Shown here in pieces: positions 50,256-58,853 of a DNA stretch of 64,000 bases. Within the stretch, counting starts at the first letter, position 1. Each line of letters starts with the position of its first letter. Below the pieces are notes generated by a model. It had not been told where the DNA came from. It searched no databases and saw nothing but the letters and a program-made list of their open reading frames with translations. Origin of the DNA: Streptomyces sp. NBC_00663 (GTDB lineage Bacteria > Actinomycetota > Actinomycetes > Streptomycetales > Streptomycetaceae); contig NZ_CP109027.1 of the NCBI RefSeq assembly GCF_036226885.1, forward strand, positions 8,494,001 through 8,558,000, given 5' to 3'. The translations under genes and the position numbers were made by a program.

Positions 50256-51683
50256 ATGCCCCGCAATTCCACCCGCCTCACCTTCGCGGTCCTCGCGACC
50301 GGTGCGGGCGTGTTCGCCATGCTCCAGTCGCTGATCGCGCCGGCCCTGCCGACCGTCCAGCAAGCTCTGCACACCTCGCAGTCCACCGCGACCTGGGTGA
50401 TGACGGCGTACCTGCTCTCCGCGTCGATCTTCACCCCGATCCTCGGCCGCGTCGGCGACCTGATCGGCAAGAAGCGCACCCTTGTCGCCGTCCTGGTGAC
50501 CGTGGCGGTCGGCTGTCTGCTGGCCGCGCTGGCGCCGACCATCGGCGTCCTGATCGTGGCCCGGGTCGTCCAGGGCGTCGGCGGCGCCCTGTTCCCGCTC
50601 TCCTTCGGCATCATCCGGGACGAGTTCGCCCCGGCGCAGGTGAGCAAGAGCATCAGCAACCTGTCCGCCGTGATCGCCGCCGGCGGTGGCGTCGGCATCG
50701 TCGCCGCCGGACCCATCGTCTCCGCGCTCGACTTCCGCTGGCTGTTCTGGATCCCGGTCGGCGTCGTCGCGGCCGCCACGCTGATCGCCGTACGGTATGT
50801 GCCCGAGTCGCCCAACAGGGCCGAGGGCAGTGTCAATTGGCTCGGTGCCGGGCTGCTGTCGGCCTGGCTGGTGGCGTTGCTGCTGCCGCTCAGTCAGGCG
50901 ACCACGTGGGGATGGGGATCGACGCGGGTGATCGGCCTGTTCGCCCTGGCCGTCGCCCTGTTCGCGCTGTGGCTGTACTCCGAAGCTCGCTCCCGCACGC
51001 CGCTGATCGATCTGCGGGTGATGCGCCTGCCCGCCGTGTGGACCACGAACACCGTGGCGCTGCTGTTCGGCGCGGGCATGTACGCGCTGTGGTCCTTCCT
51101 GCCGGGCTTCGTCCAGACGCCGACGGCGGCCGGGTACGGCTTCGGCGCGAGCGTCACGGCGGCCGGCCTCCTCATGCTGCCGATGCTGGTGGCGATGTTC
51201 CTCTCCGGTGTGCTCGGCGGCCGTCTGGAGCCGGTGCTCGGTGCGAAGGCGCTGCTGGTGACGGGCGCCGCGCTCGGTGCGGCGGCCTGTGGCGTGCTCG
51301 CCCTCTGGCATGACGAACAGTGGCAGGTCGCCGTCGTCGCGGGCCTGTTCGGCCTTGGTATCGGCCTCGCCTTCGCCTCCATGGCCAACCTGATCGTGGG
51401 CAGCGTCCCGGCCGACCAGACGGGCGCCGCGACCGGCATGAACGCCAACATCCGCACCATCGGCGGCTCCATCGGCGCCGCCGTCACCAGCGTCCTGGTG
51501 ACCGGGCACCTCCAGCCCTCCGGACTGCCGTACGAGTCCGGATACACCCACGGCTTCACGCTGCTGGCGCTGCTGTTGCTCGGGGCGGCCCTGGCCGCGC
51601 TGCTCGTCCCCGTCGGGCGGGCCGTCCGCCGGGTCACCGTGGACACCCCGGCCCGCCCGGAGACGGTCTCCACCCGGGGCTGA
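50256..51683 (+). CDS. MFS drug exporter, DHA2 (14-helix)
   Basis: A 475-residue EmrB/QacA-type antiporter. It has FAMLQSLIAPALPTVQQALHTSQSTATWVMTAYLL, the motif A loop GRVGDLIGKKRTLV and motif C-like AGGGVGIVAAGPIVSAL. It pumps out a toxic or antibiotic compound, probably the ligand of the divergent TetR repressor. About 90 bases of untranslated leader follow its promoter. Confidence 0.93.
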   Translation: MPRNSTRLTFAVLATGAGVFAMLQSLIAPALPTVQQALHTSQSTATWVMTAYLLSASIFTPILGRVGDLIGKKRTLVAVLVTVAVGCLLAALAPTIGVLIVARVVQGVGGALFPLSFGIIRDEFAPAQVSKSISNLSAVIAAGGGVGIVAAGPIVSALDFRWLFWIPVGVVAAATLIAVRYVPESPNRAEGSVNWLGAGLLSAWLVALLLPLSQATTWGWGSTRVIGLFALAVALFALWLYSEARSRTPLIDLRVMRLPAVWTTNTVALLFGAGMYALWSFLPGFVQTPTAAGYGFGASVTAAGLLMLPMLVAMFLSGVLGGRLEPVLGAKALLVTGAALGAAACGVLALWHDEQWQVAVVAGLFGLGIGLAFASMANLIVGSVPADQTGAATGMNANIRTIGGSIGAAVTSVLVTGHLQPSGLPYESGYTHGFTLLALLLLGAALAALLVPVGRAVRRVTVDTPARPETVSTRG

Positions 51684-51764
51684 CGTCCCGCCAGTCGGAT
51701 CGGCCGCGCGCGTGCGGTAGGGTTTACCTGCGCGTTCACACGGAAGACTCGTGACGATCGCGGC

Positions 51765-51819
<55 letters not shown>

Positions 51820-51838
<19 letters not shown>

Positions 51839-52668
51839 CGGCAGAAGAGGGGCCCCGCGGGCGGAAGCTCGCGGGGCCCCTCTCTTTGTGCCTGTCTTTT
51901 GTGCTTGGCTCGGGCGTTCGGGTCGAAGGGGATGCCGGACGGCTTCGCCAGGCCGAGGGCGTACTGGAAGTCGCCGTCGTCGATCTTGATGGTGGCCGAG
52001 CCGAAGTCGGCGCCGAGGAGCTTGTCGCGGTAGCCGGCCGGATAGCCGTTCCAGCCGACCAGGCGCGGGAAGAACCAGCCGCCCGTGACGTTCTCCGGCG
52101 GTTCGTCATTGCCGCCGGCGAAGCGGAAGCAGTGGGTGGACACCCCGTCCTTGTGGTAGACGATCTTCGGATGGGTGCCGTCGAAGCGGACCGAGGTGCG
52201 GGCGGCCACCTGGTAGCCGCTGTGCTGGGACACCGACACGTACTGGACCTGGTCGCCGCTGATCCACACCACGACGTGCTCCCAGTCGTGCCGGTGCCCG
52301 ATGGCCGCCGGCCCGAGCGTGGCCTGGTCCTTCTCGAAGTAGCTGGCGTACATCACCGCGCACCAGCCGTTGTTGCACTTCGCGCGCGAGTAGGTGTTGG
52401 CGTTGGCGAGCTGGGCGTAGTCGTGGCAGTGGCCGTTGACGTCGCCGCCCGGCTTCAGACCGGGGTTGAGGGTGCCGTCGGCGCCGATCGCGGCGGTCGC
52501 GTAGCAGCCGTCGCCGTCGTAGTCGTAGGCCGGGGAGTAGGTCTGCTCCAGGCCGTCGGCGTTCTGCGGGAGGAGGGTCAGGACGTTCGCGTGGGCGGAC
52601 GTGGGGACGGCGACGACGAGGGCCAGCGCGCCGAGGAGTGCCGAGCCGAACGATCTCAACTTGGGCAT
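51820..52668 (-). CDS. secreted NPP1/NLP (necrosis-inducing) protein
   Basis: A 282-residue secreted protein. A signal peptide (cleavage near VPTSAHA, residue 27) is followed by the NPP1 fold with the diagnostic heptapeptide GHRHDWE (residues 124-130) and two disulfide candidates (CNNGWC and CYA/CHD). NLPs bind plant membrane sphingolipids and cause leakage. In actinomycetes their role is unclear. The conserved domain ends near residue 250 (SGIPFDP). The last 30 residues are read through the tRNA-side terminator and into the tRNA 3' half on the opposite strand, which suggests loss of the original stop. Confidence 0.88.
51847..51889. terminator. terminator after tRNA-Pro
   Basis: 13-bp stem GAGGGGCCCCGCG (51847-51859) with 51870-51882, followed by TCTTTGTG. 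It probably serves both the tRNA and the convergent NPP1 gene. Confidence 0.85.
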
Positions 52669-52683
52669 GACAGCGGCTCCTTG

Positions 52684-53799
52684 TCAGCAGTAGAGGTTGC
52701 CGCCCGGGGCGACGCCGAGGATCGAGGTGAACCGGTTGTAGGCGTCGACGCGGCTCTGCACCTGCGCCGGGTTCCTGCCGTCGCACTCCAGGGAGCCGTT
52801 GATGGAACGGATCGTCTGGCCGAAGCCGGCCTGGTTGACCATGGCGTTGTGCGGGGTCATGGTGCCGGGTCCCGTCTGGGTGTTCCAGTACCACAGGCCG
52901 GTCCGCCAGGCCACGGACGCGTCGTTCTGCACCAGCCAGGGGTTGCCCAGCAGATCCAGGCCCAACGCGTCACCGGCGGCCTTGTAGTTGAAGTTCCAGC
53001 TGAGCTGGATGGGCCCGCGACCGTAGTAGGCGGCCTGGCCGGCCGGGCAGCCGTACGACTGGCTCCAGTCGCAGTAGTGGGGGTAGTTGGCGGTGTTCTG
53101 CTCGACCACGTGGACCAGGCCGCCGGTCTCGTGGTTGACGTTGGCGAGGAAGGCGGCGGCCTCCTGCTTCTTCACGGTGTCGCCGCCGGTGTTCGCGAAG
53201 CCGGGGTAGGAGCTGAGGGCCGCGACCAGCCCGCTGTAGGTGTAGAACGAATTCCGGCTCGGGAACATCTGGTTGAACTGCGCCTCGGAGACCACGAACC
53301 CGGACGGGGTGCTGCCGCCGCCGCTCGCGGGCGCGTTCCACTTCTGGTTGGCCGTGCCGGCACAGGTCCAGATCTGTAGCCGGGTGCCGTTGGCGCTGTT
53401 GTTGTCCCGGACGTCCAGGCACTTGTTCGCGGCCGGGTTGACGATGTCGCGCGCCGCGCTCACCACCCACTGCTGGTTGGCGCCGCCGGAGCAGTCCCAC
53501 AGCTGGACGGCGGCCCCGTCGGCGGTGCTGCGTTCGACGACGTCCAGACATTTGCCGAGCGCCCGGAGCGTGCCGTCGCCGGAGTTGGACCAGATCTGGG
53601 CACCGGTTCCGTTGCAGTCGTAGAGCTGTACCGGGGTGCCGTTGGCGCTGCTCGCGCCCGCCACGTCGACACACTTGCCGGCGAGCCCGGATATCGACCC
53701 ACTGGCGGCGTGCGCCGGGGTCACCGTCAAGAGTGCTGCGAGGACGGCCAGCAGCGCGGCGAGGAGCGGGAGTCGGGCGAGGCGCAGGGAGAAGGGCAT
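52684..53799 (-). CDS. secreted GH19 chitinase with ricin-type CBM13 domain
   Basis: A 371-residue chitinase. Signal peptide (cleavage after TPAHA, about residue 31), then a ricin B lectin domain with three QxW-type repeats (about 35-155, e.g. GTPVQLYDCNGTGAQIW), a short Ser/Gly linker, and the GH19 catalytic domain (about 165-371). The catalytic acid is Glu in NHETGGLVHVVE, followed by AAYYGRGPIQLSWNFNY. A disulfide-forming Cys ends the protein. It cleaves chitin, and the lectin part probably binds fungal wall glycans. It lies upstream of the NPP1 gene on the same strand (15 bp apart), so the two may be co-transcribed. Confidence 0.95.
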   Translation of the reverse strand: MPFSLRLARLPLLAALLAVLAALLTVTPAHAASGSISGLAGKCVDVAGASSANGTPVQLYDCNGTGAQIWSNSGDGTLRALGKCLDVVERSTADGAAVQLWDCSGGANQQWVVSAARDIVNPAANKCLDVRDNNSANGTRLQIWTCAGTANQKWNAPASGGGSTPSGFVVSEAQFNQMFPSRNSFYTYSGLVAALSSYPGFANTGGDTVKKQEAAAFLANVNHETGGLVHVVEQNTANYPHYCDWSQSYGCPAGQAAYYGRGPIQLSWNFNYKAAGDALGLDLLGNPWLVQNDASVAWRTGLWYWNTQTGPGTMTPHNAMVNQAGFGQTIRSINGSLECDGRNPAQVQSRVDAYNRFTSILGVAPGGNLYC

Positions 53800-53865
53800 G
53801 GTGGGGACGCTCCTGAGGGGGGTGTTGGGGGCGAGCGGGCGTCACACGGGGCGTTGCTGACCCGG

Positions 53866-53894
53866 AACCTAAAGGTATGGACCATTTCCGTCAA
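53866..53894 (-). promoter_or_regulatory. chitinase promoter with DasR-like site
   Basis: On the minus strand, -35 TTGACG (53894-53889), a 17-bp spacer and -10 TAGGTT (53871-53866). The spacer holds AATGGTCCATACCTTT, which matches the DasR element ACTGGTCTAGACCA(C/G)T at most positions. This is consistent with N-acetylglucosamine control of chitinase genes. Confidence 0.6.
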
Positions 53895-53941
53895 GAGGTG
53901 AAGTAAGCCTTGAGGGAAGGGAGTTGTCGACCGCGCCGGCG

Positions 53942-54229
53942 TCAGAGCAGGACGGTGATCCGGACGCTCACGTCGGAGTCGGTCGTCAGGCTGAGTGGCG
54001 TGCGCACGGCGGCCTTGAGCGGCAGCAGATAGCGGCCGTCCTTGGGGAAGAGCGACGTGGTGAAGGCGGTCTCGCCGATCGTCGCCTCGACCGGGATGAC
54101 CCCCCAGCCGTACGAGGCCGCCGTAGCCACCTCACGGATGTCGGCGGACTCCTCGTCCGGCACGGGGACGAAGTAGTACGGCGCCGGACCGCGCCATTCG
54201 ATCACCCGACCGGTGAAGACCAGTTCCAT
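53942..54229 (-). CDS. DUF1905-family protein
   Basis: A 95-residue beta-barrel protein. The segments FTGRVIEWRGPAPYYFVPVPDEESADIREVA and SYGWGVIPVEATIGETAFTTSLFPKDGRYLLPLKAAVR are the standard DUF1905 pattern. Function is unknown. It has no close operon partner. Confidence 0.88.
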   Translation of the reverse strand: MELVFTGRVIEWRGPAPYYFVPVPDEESADIREVATAASYGWGVIPVEATIGETAFTTSLFPKDGRYLLPLKAAVRTPLSLTTDSDVSVRITVLL

Positions 54230-54372
54230 GGGGCGTCAGAGTACGGGGTCTCCGGGTCACTTCGGACGGAGCTCTCGCCGGGGTCGGTGACCGGCCTGTG
54301 GACGCCCTCTTGACGTCGACCGCGACTCGATCGACACTCCAGAAGGGAATCCTAGTGAACAGGTAGGGAAAC

Positions 54373-54495
54373 ATGAGGCGCCTTGAACCGGCCGTCGGCC
54401 GAGTGAGCCGTACGTCCCGGCCGTCGCCTCTTCTCACCTCCCGCCGGCACATCGACCTCCAGCGCGTGTGCAGCGCCATCGGCGCCCGCGGCTGA
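54373..54495 (+). CDS. sulfur-type leader peptide 1 (40 aa)
   Basis: A 40-residue ORF starting at ATG with AGGTAGGGA just before it. Its C-terminus RRHIDLQRVCSAIGARG matches the actinobacterial putative leader-peptide family found upstream of sulfur-metabolism genes; it has one Cys codon in the conserved block. Its translation probably controls the downstream GST-like gene 128 bp away through attenuation or coupling in response to cysteine supply (inference from the known cysteine-responsive leader peptides of mycobacteria). Confidence 0.75.
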   Translation: MRRLEPAVGRVSRTSRPSPLLTSRRHIDLQRVCSAIGARG

Positions 54496-54622
54496 CCCGG
54501 TCGCCGTTCCCTGTCGCGTCCGGCGTGCCCCTGCCGCCCCGGGCCCGGGCACGCCTCCCTCCTCACGGCCCGACGTCGCTTCCGCCGCGCGTACGTCCGC
54601 GCGCCCACACCCAGGGAGACCC

Positions 54623-55489
54623 ATGTCCGTCACTCCGCTCACCCGCGTCTCGATCGCGCAGCCCGCCCCCGCCTTCCGGGGCCGCATCGGCCGGGACGCG
54701 CGCAGCGGGCACTACGCCGTGCCGCGCCGCTACCGGCTCCATCTGTCGACGTCATGTCCCGACGGCCTGCGCATCGCCGTCGTGCACAGCCTGCTCGGCC
54801 TCGCCGAAGCCTGTCCCGTGACCTTCCTGGACGCCGTCCCCGACTGTCCCGACGGCGGACACTCCGCGCTGCGCCCCCTCTACGAGGCGAGCGCGCACCA
54901 CTACACCGGTGCCGCCTGCGGACCCGTCCTCAGCGACGACTGGTCGGGACGCATCGTCAGCACCCACGTCCCGGACATCACCCGCGACCTGGCCCGCCGC
55001 TTCGGCGGCGACCGCGCGGATCTGTACCCGTGCGGCTCGGAGTCGGAGACCGAGGCCGTCGAGCGGCTGTGTGCCGACGGCATCGAGCGGGCCGCCCAGC
55101 TCGCCGGATCGGCCGGCGGCGACCCGGCCGCCCTCGACAAGCTGCTGGAGACCCTCGGCTCGCTGGAGCGCTGGCTCGTCGGACGCGAGTACCTGATCCG
55201 CGATCAGATCACCGCGGCCGACGTCGAGTTGTGGGCCGCCCTGGTGCAGCTCGACACCGTGCACCGCCATCACCTGGACGCCTCCGCCGTCCAGCGGATC
55301 GCCGACCACCCCGAACTGTGGTCCTACGCCCGCCGGTTGACCGCCCACCCCGCCTTCGGCACCCACCTCGACCTCGACGGCATCGCCCGCCGCCATCACG
55401 CCCGCTGTCGTGGCCTGGAGGCCGCCGGGTCGGCCGTACAGATCCTGGACTGGGCCGCGCACACCGCCCACGTGGCGGAACGGCGTTGA
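54623..55489 (+). CDS. glutathione S-transferase C-terminal-domain (ECM4-like) protein
   Basis: A 288-residue protein related to glutathionyl-hydroquinone reductases (YqjG/ECM4). The N-terminal thioredoxin-like part has STSCPDGLRI at the position of the catalytic CPW motif and a DDWSGRIVST segment. The all-helical C-terminal half contains REYLIRDQITAADVELWAALVQLDTVHRHH. Streptomyces uses mycothiol rather than glutathione, so the thiol partner is open. The leader peptide upstream ties it to sulfur metabolism. AGGGAGA is the RBS. Confidence 0.82.
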   Translation: MSVTPLTRVSIAQPAPAFRGRIGRDARSGHYAVPRRYRLHLSTSCPDGLRIAVVHSLLGLAEACPVTFLDAVPDCPDGGHSALRPLYEASAHHYTGAACGPVLSDDWSGRIVSTHVPDITRDLARRFGGDRADLYPCGSESETEAVERLCADGIERAAQLAGSAGGDPAALDKLLETLGSLERWLVGREYLIRDQITAADVELWAALVQLDTVHRHHLDASAVQRIADHPELWSYARRLTAHPAFGTHLDLDGIARRHHARCRGLEAAGSAVQILDWAAHTAHVAERR

Positions 55490-55514
55490 CATCCGTTCGG
55501 GCAAGTGTCTTAAC
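55486..55514 (+). promoter_or_regulatory. promoter of the riboswitch-controlled operon
   Basis: TTGACA (55486-55491), whose TGA is part of the preceding stop region, and a -10 near CTTAAC (55509-55514) with 17-bp spacing. It directly precedes the SAM aptamer. Confidence 0.6.
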
Positions 55515-55525
55515 TTACGCCCCAG

Positions 55526-55628
55526 AACGGTCATGAGCGTCAGCGACAAGCCCTGGCTTGCTGACCGGCAACCCTCGCTCCGCGGTGGGGTGCCCCAGGT
55601 GACGACCGGGCCGACGACATATCGGTAA
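55526..55628 (+). ncRNA. SAM-IV-type riboswitch
   Basis: P1 is CGGTC (55528-55532) with GACCG (55604-55608). P2 is GTCAGC (55539-55544) with GCTGAC (55560-55565), capped by AAGCC/GGCTT. P3 is built from CGGCAACCC...GGGGTGCC. The core words TCATGAG and GCTGACCGGCAACCC are those of the SAM-I/SAM-IV family. The P4 stem is missing between P3 and P1, and an extra hairpin CCGA/TCGG lies just 3' (55611-55625), both hallmarks of the actinobacterial SAM-IV class. High S-adenosylmethionine should turn the following ABC operon off. Confidence 0.88.
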
Positions 55629-55668
55629 GCGCGAGGGCCCGACGGGCCGGAAGAACACGGTGACGGAC

Positions 55669-55818
55669 ATGTACGCAGCCCCCAGGACGGCCCCGCGCCG
55701 CTCCCACGGCTGCGTACTGCCGTACGTGGACCTGCTCGTCGCCGACCGGGCCGTCGATCTGCTCCGCGTGAACAGCGCACTGTGTACCGCACCGGGCCGT
55801 GCCCGCTGTCGGGGCTGA
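55669..55818 (+). CDS. sulfur-type leader peptide 2 (49 aa)
   Basis: A 49-residue ORF (an in-frame GTG nine bases earlier is the other possible start). Its segment AVDLLRVNSALCTAPGR matches the VDLLRVxSALC leader-peptide family, and it has Cys codons at positions 15, 39 and 47. It lies between the SAM-IV aptamer and the ABC permease gene, so one mRNA leader carries both an RNA sensor of SAM and a translated sensor, probably of cysteine. The following 166 bases to the permease start contain no other gene. Confidence 0.75.
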   Translation: MYAAPRTAPRRSHGCVLPYVDLLVADRAVDLLRVNSALCTAPGRARCRG

Positions 55819-55984
55819 CCTCTCCGCCTCCGCAGCCCCGCCCCCGAAGACGAACACCGCCCTCGCGGTGTGCCGTCGTCCACCAAGCCCCGGTGCCCGT
55901 GCGTCCATGTGTGTCACGCCCCTCAGGTCGTAGCACGCCTCGTTCGCCGTACCCGGGGAATCCGACTCCCGCCGGAGCCCCACC

Positions 55985-56977
55985 ATGAGTGAACCCCCAG
56001 GCGTCGCCGTGTCCCTCACCGAGGCACCGCCGCCGCCCTCCGCCACTGACACGCCCTCAAAGTCCTTTTCCGCCCAGCGAGTTCTGCCCCTGCGCCGCCC
56101 CGGCCGGTGGATCGCCACCGCCGTCGTCCTGGTCCTCACGGCCCAGTTCGTGCACGGCCTGGTGACCAACCCCTTCTACCAGTGGGACCGGTTCGGCTAC
56201 TGGTTCCTGCGCCCGACGATCCTCGACGGACTGCTCGTCACGCTCGAAGTCACCGCCTACAGCGCGGTGTTGGGTCTCCTCGGCGGCATCCTGCTCGCAC
56301 TGGCCCGGCTCTCGAAGAGCCCCGTCCTGCGGGCGGTCAGCTGGATCTACATCTGGACGTTCCGTTCCATCCCGCTGATCGTCATCCTGCTCTTCCTCTA
56401 CAACTTCAGCGCCCTCTACCAGACGCTCAGCGTGGGCGTCCCCTTCGGACCGGCCTTCTTCTCCTTCGACGAGTCCCGGCTCGCCACCGACATCGTCGTC
56501 GCCGTCGTCGGCCTGAGCCTCAACCAGGCGGCGTACGCGGCCGAGGCGGTCCGCGGCGGCATCCTCTCCGTCGACCAGGGCCAGCACGAAGCCGCCGCCG
56601 CACTAGGACTGCCCAAGGGCTACCAGTTCCGCAAGGTCGTCTTCCCGCAGGCCCTGCGCTCCATCACGCCGAACTACGTCAACCAGCTGATCGACCTGGT
56701 GAAGGCCACCTCGCTGGTGTTCTACGTGTCGCTGCTCGACCTGTTCGGCGCCGCCCAGACGATGGGCGCCACCTACCCCGGCGACATCGTGCCGCTGCTG
56801 CTGGTCGTCACCGTCTGGTACCTGATCCTGACCACCGTCGTCTCCGTCGTCCAGTTCTACGTCGAGCGGTACTTCGCCCGGGGCGCCACCCGCACGCTGC
56901 CCCCGACCCCGCTTCAGAAACTGCGCACCGGAGCGAGCGACCTGCGCGCCCGTATCCGCAGGGAGGCCGCCGTATGA
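55985..56977 (+). CDS. amino-acid ABC transporter permease (HisM/TcyL-like)
   Basis: A 330-residue permease with an N-terminal cytoplasmic tail of about 45 residues and about six helices. It has the polar-amino-acid family's RSIPLIVILLFLYNF, the EAA-loop QGQHEAAAALGLPKGYQFRKVVFPQALRSITPNYVNQLIDLVKATSL, and the C-terminal FYVERYFARGA. As a single permease it probably works as a homodimer. SAM-IV and leader-peptide control point to a sulfur amino acid such as cystine or an S-substituted cysteine (inference). ATGA overlap with the ATPase gene. Confidence 0.93.
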   Translation: MSEPPGVAVSLTEAPPPPSATDTPSKSFSAQRVLPLRRPGRWIATAVVLVLTAQFVHGLVTNPFYQWDRFGYWFLRPTILDGLLVTLEVTAYSAVLGLLGGILLALARLSKSPVLRAVSWIYIWTFRSIPLIVILLFLYNFSALYQTLSVGVPFGPAFFSFDESRLATDIVVAVVGLSLNQAAYAAEAVRGGILSVDQGQHEAAAALGLPKGYQFRKVVFPQALRSITPNYVNQLIDLVKATSLVFYVSLLDLFGAAQTMGATYPGDIVPLLLVVTVWYLILTTVVSVVQFYVERYFARGATRTLPPTPLQKLRTGASDLRARIRREAAV

Positions 56978-57759
56978 CCACCGAGACCCTCCAGATCGTG
57001 CCCGCCGCCGTCGAGGTCCACGACGTGCACAAGTGGTACGGCACCCACCGGGTCCTGGACGGCGTCGACCTGACCGTCCGGGCCGGCGAGGTCACCGTCA
57101 TCCTCGGCCCGTCCGGCTCGGGCAAGTCCACCCTGCTCCGGGTCGTCAACCACCTGGAGAAGCCCGAGATCGGGTACGTCAGCGTCAGCGGCGAGCTCAT
57201 CGGCGTACGAAAGCAGGGCGAACACCTCAAGGAGCTGAGCGAGCGGGCGATCCTGGCCCAGCGCGGCAACATCGGGTTCGTCTTCCAGAACTTCAACCTC
57301 TTCCCGCACCTGACCGTGCTGGAGAACGTCGCCGCGGCCCCGGTGGCGACCGGAAGGCTGGACCGGGACGCGGCCCACACGCTCGCCCGTGAACTCCTGG
57401 ACCGGGTCGGCCTCGCCGACAAGGAGAGCGCCTACCCGCGGCAGCTGTCCGGCGGACAGCAGCAGCGCGTCGCCATCGCCCGCGCCCTCGCGCTGCGGCC
57501 CGGCGTCATCCTCTTCGACGAGCCCACCTCCGCCCTCGACCCGGAGCTGGTGGGCGAAGTCCTCGCCGTCATCAAGGACTTGGCGAAGAGCGGCACCACC
57601 CTGGTGATCGTCACCCACGAGATCGGGTTCGCCCGCGAGATCGCCGACCGGGTCGTCTTCATCGACGGCGGAAAGATCGTCGAACAGGGCCCGCCCTCCG
57701 AGGTGCTGGACAAGCCGCGGCACGAGCGGACCCGGGACTTCCTCAGCAAGGTCCTCTGA
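56974..57759 (+). CDS. amino-acid ABC transporter ATPase (GlnQ/TcyN-like)
   Basis: A 261-residue ATPase. It has Walker A LGPSGSGKST, Q-loop FVFQNFNLFPHLTVLEN, signature LSGGQQQRVAIARALAL, Walker B VILFDEPTSALDPE and the switch His in VTHEIGFA. A short insertion (VRKQGEHLKELSERAILAQR) lies between Walker A and the Q-loop. It partners the overlapping permease and the lipoprotein that follows. Confidence 0.95.
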   Translation: MTTETLQIVPAAVEVHDVHKWYGTHRVLDGVDLTVRAGEVTVILGPSGSGKSTLLRVVNHLEKPEIGYVSVSGELIGVRKQGEHLKELSERAILAQRGNIGFVFQNFNLFPHLTVLENVAAAPVATGRLDRDAAHTLARELLDRVGLADKESAYPRQLSGGQQQRVAIARALALRPGVILFDEPTSALDPELVGEVLAVIKDLAKSGTTLVIVTHEIGFAREIADRVVFIDGGKIVEQGPPSEVLDKPRHERTRDFLSKVL

Positions 57760-57799
57760 CACCCCCTGCCTCACCTTCACCCACAAGACAAGGACAGTC

Positions 57800-58819
57800 A
57801 TGCGCACGCATCTCACCCGACGCAGCCTGATACGCGGCCTCACCGCGGCGACCGCCGTCGCCACCCTCGCCACCGGGCTCGCCGCCTGCGGGGGCGAGAG
57901 CGACGCCGCCACCACGACCGACACCGCCGGCACGATCACGGTCGGCCGGCTGTCCAACGGCGCGGCCACCGAGACCGCCCTCAGGGTTTCCGAGGTGAAG
58001 TCCATCAGCTCCCTGCTCCCGGACGACGTCAAGAAGAGCGGCAAGCTGGTCATCGGCTCCGGCACCCTGCCCTCCGGGGCCCCGCCGCTCGGCTTCGTCG
58101 GCAGCGACCAGAAGACGCTCACCGGCTCCGAGATCGACCTCGCCCGCCTGGTCTCCGCCGTCCTCGGCCTCAAGCCCGAGGTGCAGCGCTCCACTTGGGA
58201 GAACCTCTTCATCGGTCTCGACAGCGGCAAGGTGGACGTGGCCTTCTCCAACGTCACCGACACCGAGGAACGCAAGCAGAAGTACGAGTTCGCCTCCTAC
58301 CGCAAGGACGATCTCGCGTTCGAGGTGAAGAAGGACAACACCTGGAACTTCGACGACAACTACGAGAACCTCGCCGGCAAGACCGTCTCCGTCGGCAACG
58401 GCACCAACCAGGAGAAGCTCCTCCTGGAGTGGAAGGCGAAGCTGGAGAAGGAGGGCAAGAAGCTCACGGTCAAGTACTTCCAGGAGACCAACAGCCTCTA
58501 TCTGGCCCTGAACAGCGGCAAGATCGACGCCTACTTCGGCCCCAGCCCGAACCTCTCGTACCACACCACCCAGACCGCGAAGACGCCCCAGGCGACCCGG
58601 ATCGCGGGCCGGTTCTCCGGTGCGGGGGAGAGCCTCCAGGGCCTGATCGCCGCGACCGCCAAGAAGGACAGCGGCCTCGCCGAGCCGCTCGCCGCCGCGA
58701 TCAACCACCTGATCGAGAACGGGCAGTACGCGAAGTGGCTCAAGGCCTGGAACCTCTCCGGCGAGGCCGTCGCCAAGTCCGAGGTCAACCCGCCCGGGCT
58801 GCCCCTCACCAACTCCTGA
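57800..58819 (+). CDS. amino-acid-binding lipoprotein (SBP family 3)
   Basis: A 339-residue lipoprotein. A twin-arginine-like start (THLTRRSLIRGL) leads to the lipobox GLAAC near residue 34. The mature part is a type-2 binding protein: KLVIGSGTLPSGAPPLGFVGSDQKTLTGSEIDLARLVSAVLGLKPEV, then DVAFSNVTDTEERKQKYEFASY. Glycine/serine-rich pocket loops fit a zwitterionic amino-acid ligand. It completes the importer. Confidence 0.93.
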   Translation: MRTHLTRRSLIRGLTAATAVATLATGLAACGGESDAATTTDTAGTITVGRLSNGAATETALRVSEVKSISSLLPDDVKKSGKLVIGSGTLPSGAPPLGFVGSDQKTLTGSEIDLARLVSAVLGLKPEVQRSTWENLFIGLDSGKVDVAFSNVTDTEERKQKYEFASYRKDDLAFEVKKDNTWNFDDNYENLAGKTVSVGNGTNQEKLLLEWKAKLEKEGKKLTVKYFQETNSLYLALNSGKIDAYFGPSPNLSYHTTQTAKTPQATRIAGRFSGAGESLQGLIAATAKKDSGLAEPLAAAINHLIENGQYAKWLKAWNLSGEAVAKSEVNPPGLPLTNS

Positions 58820-58853
58820 TCATCCGTCAGAACCGTTTGTGAGAAAGGCCGTC

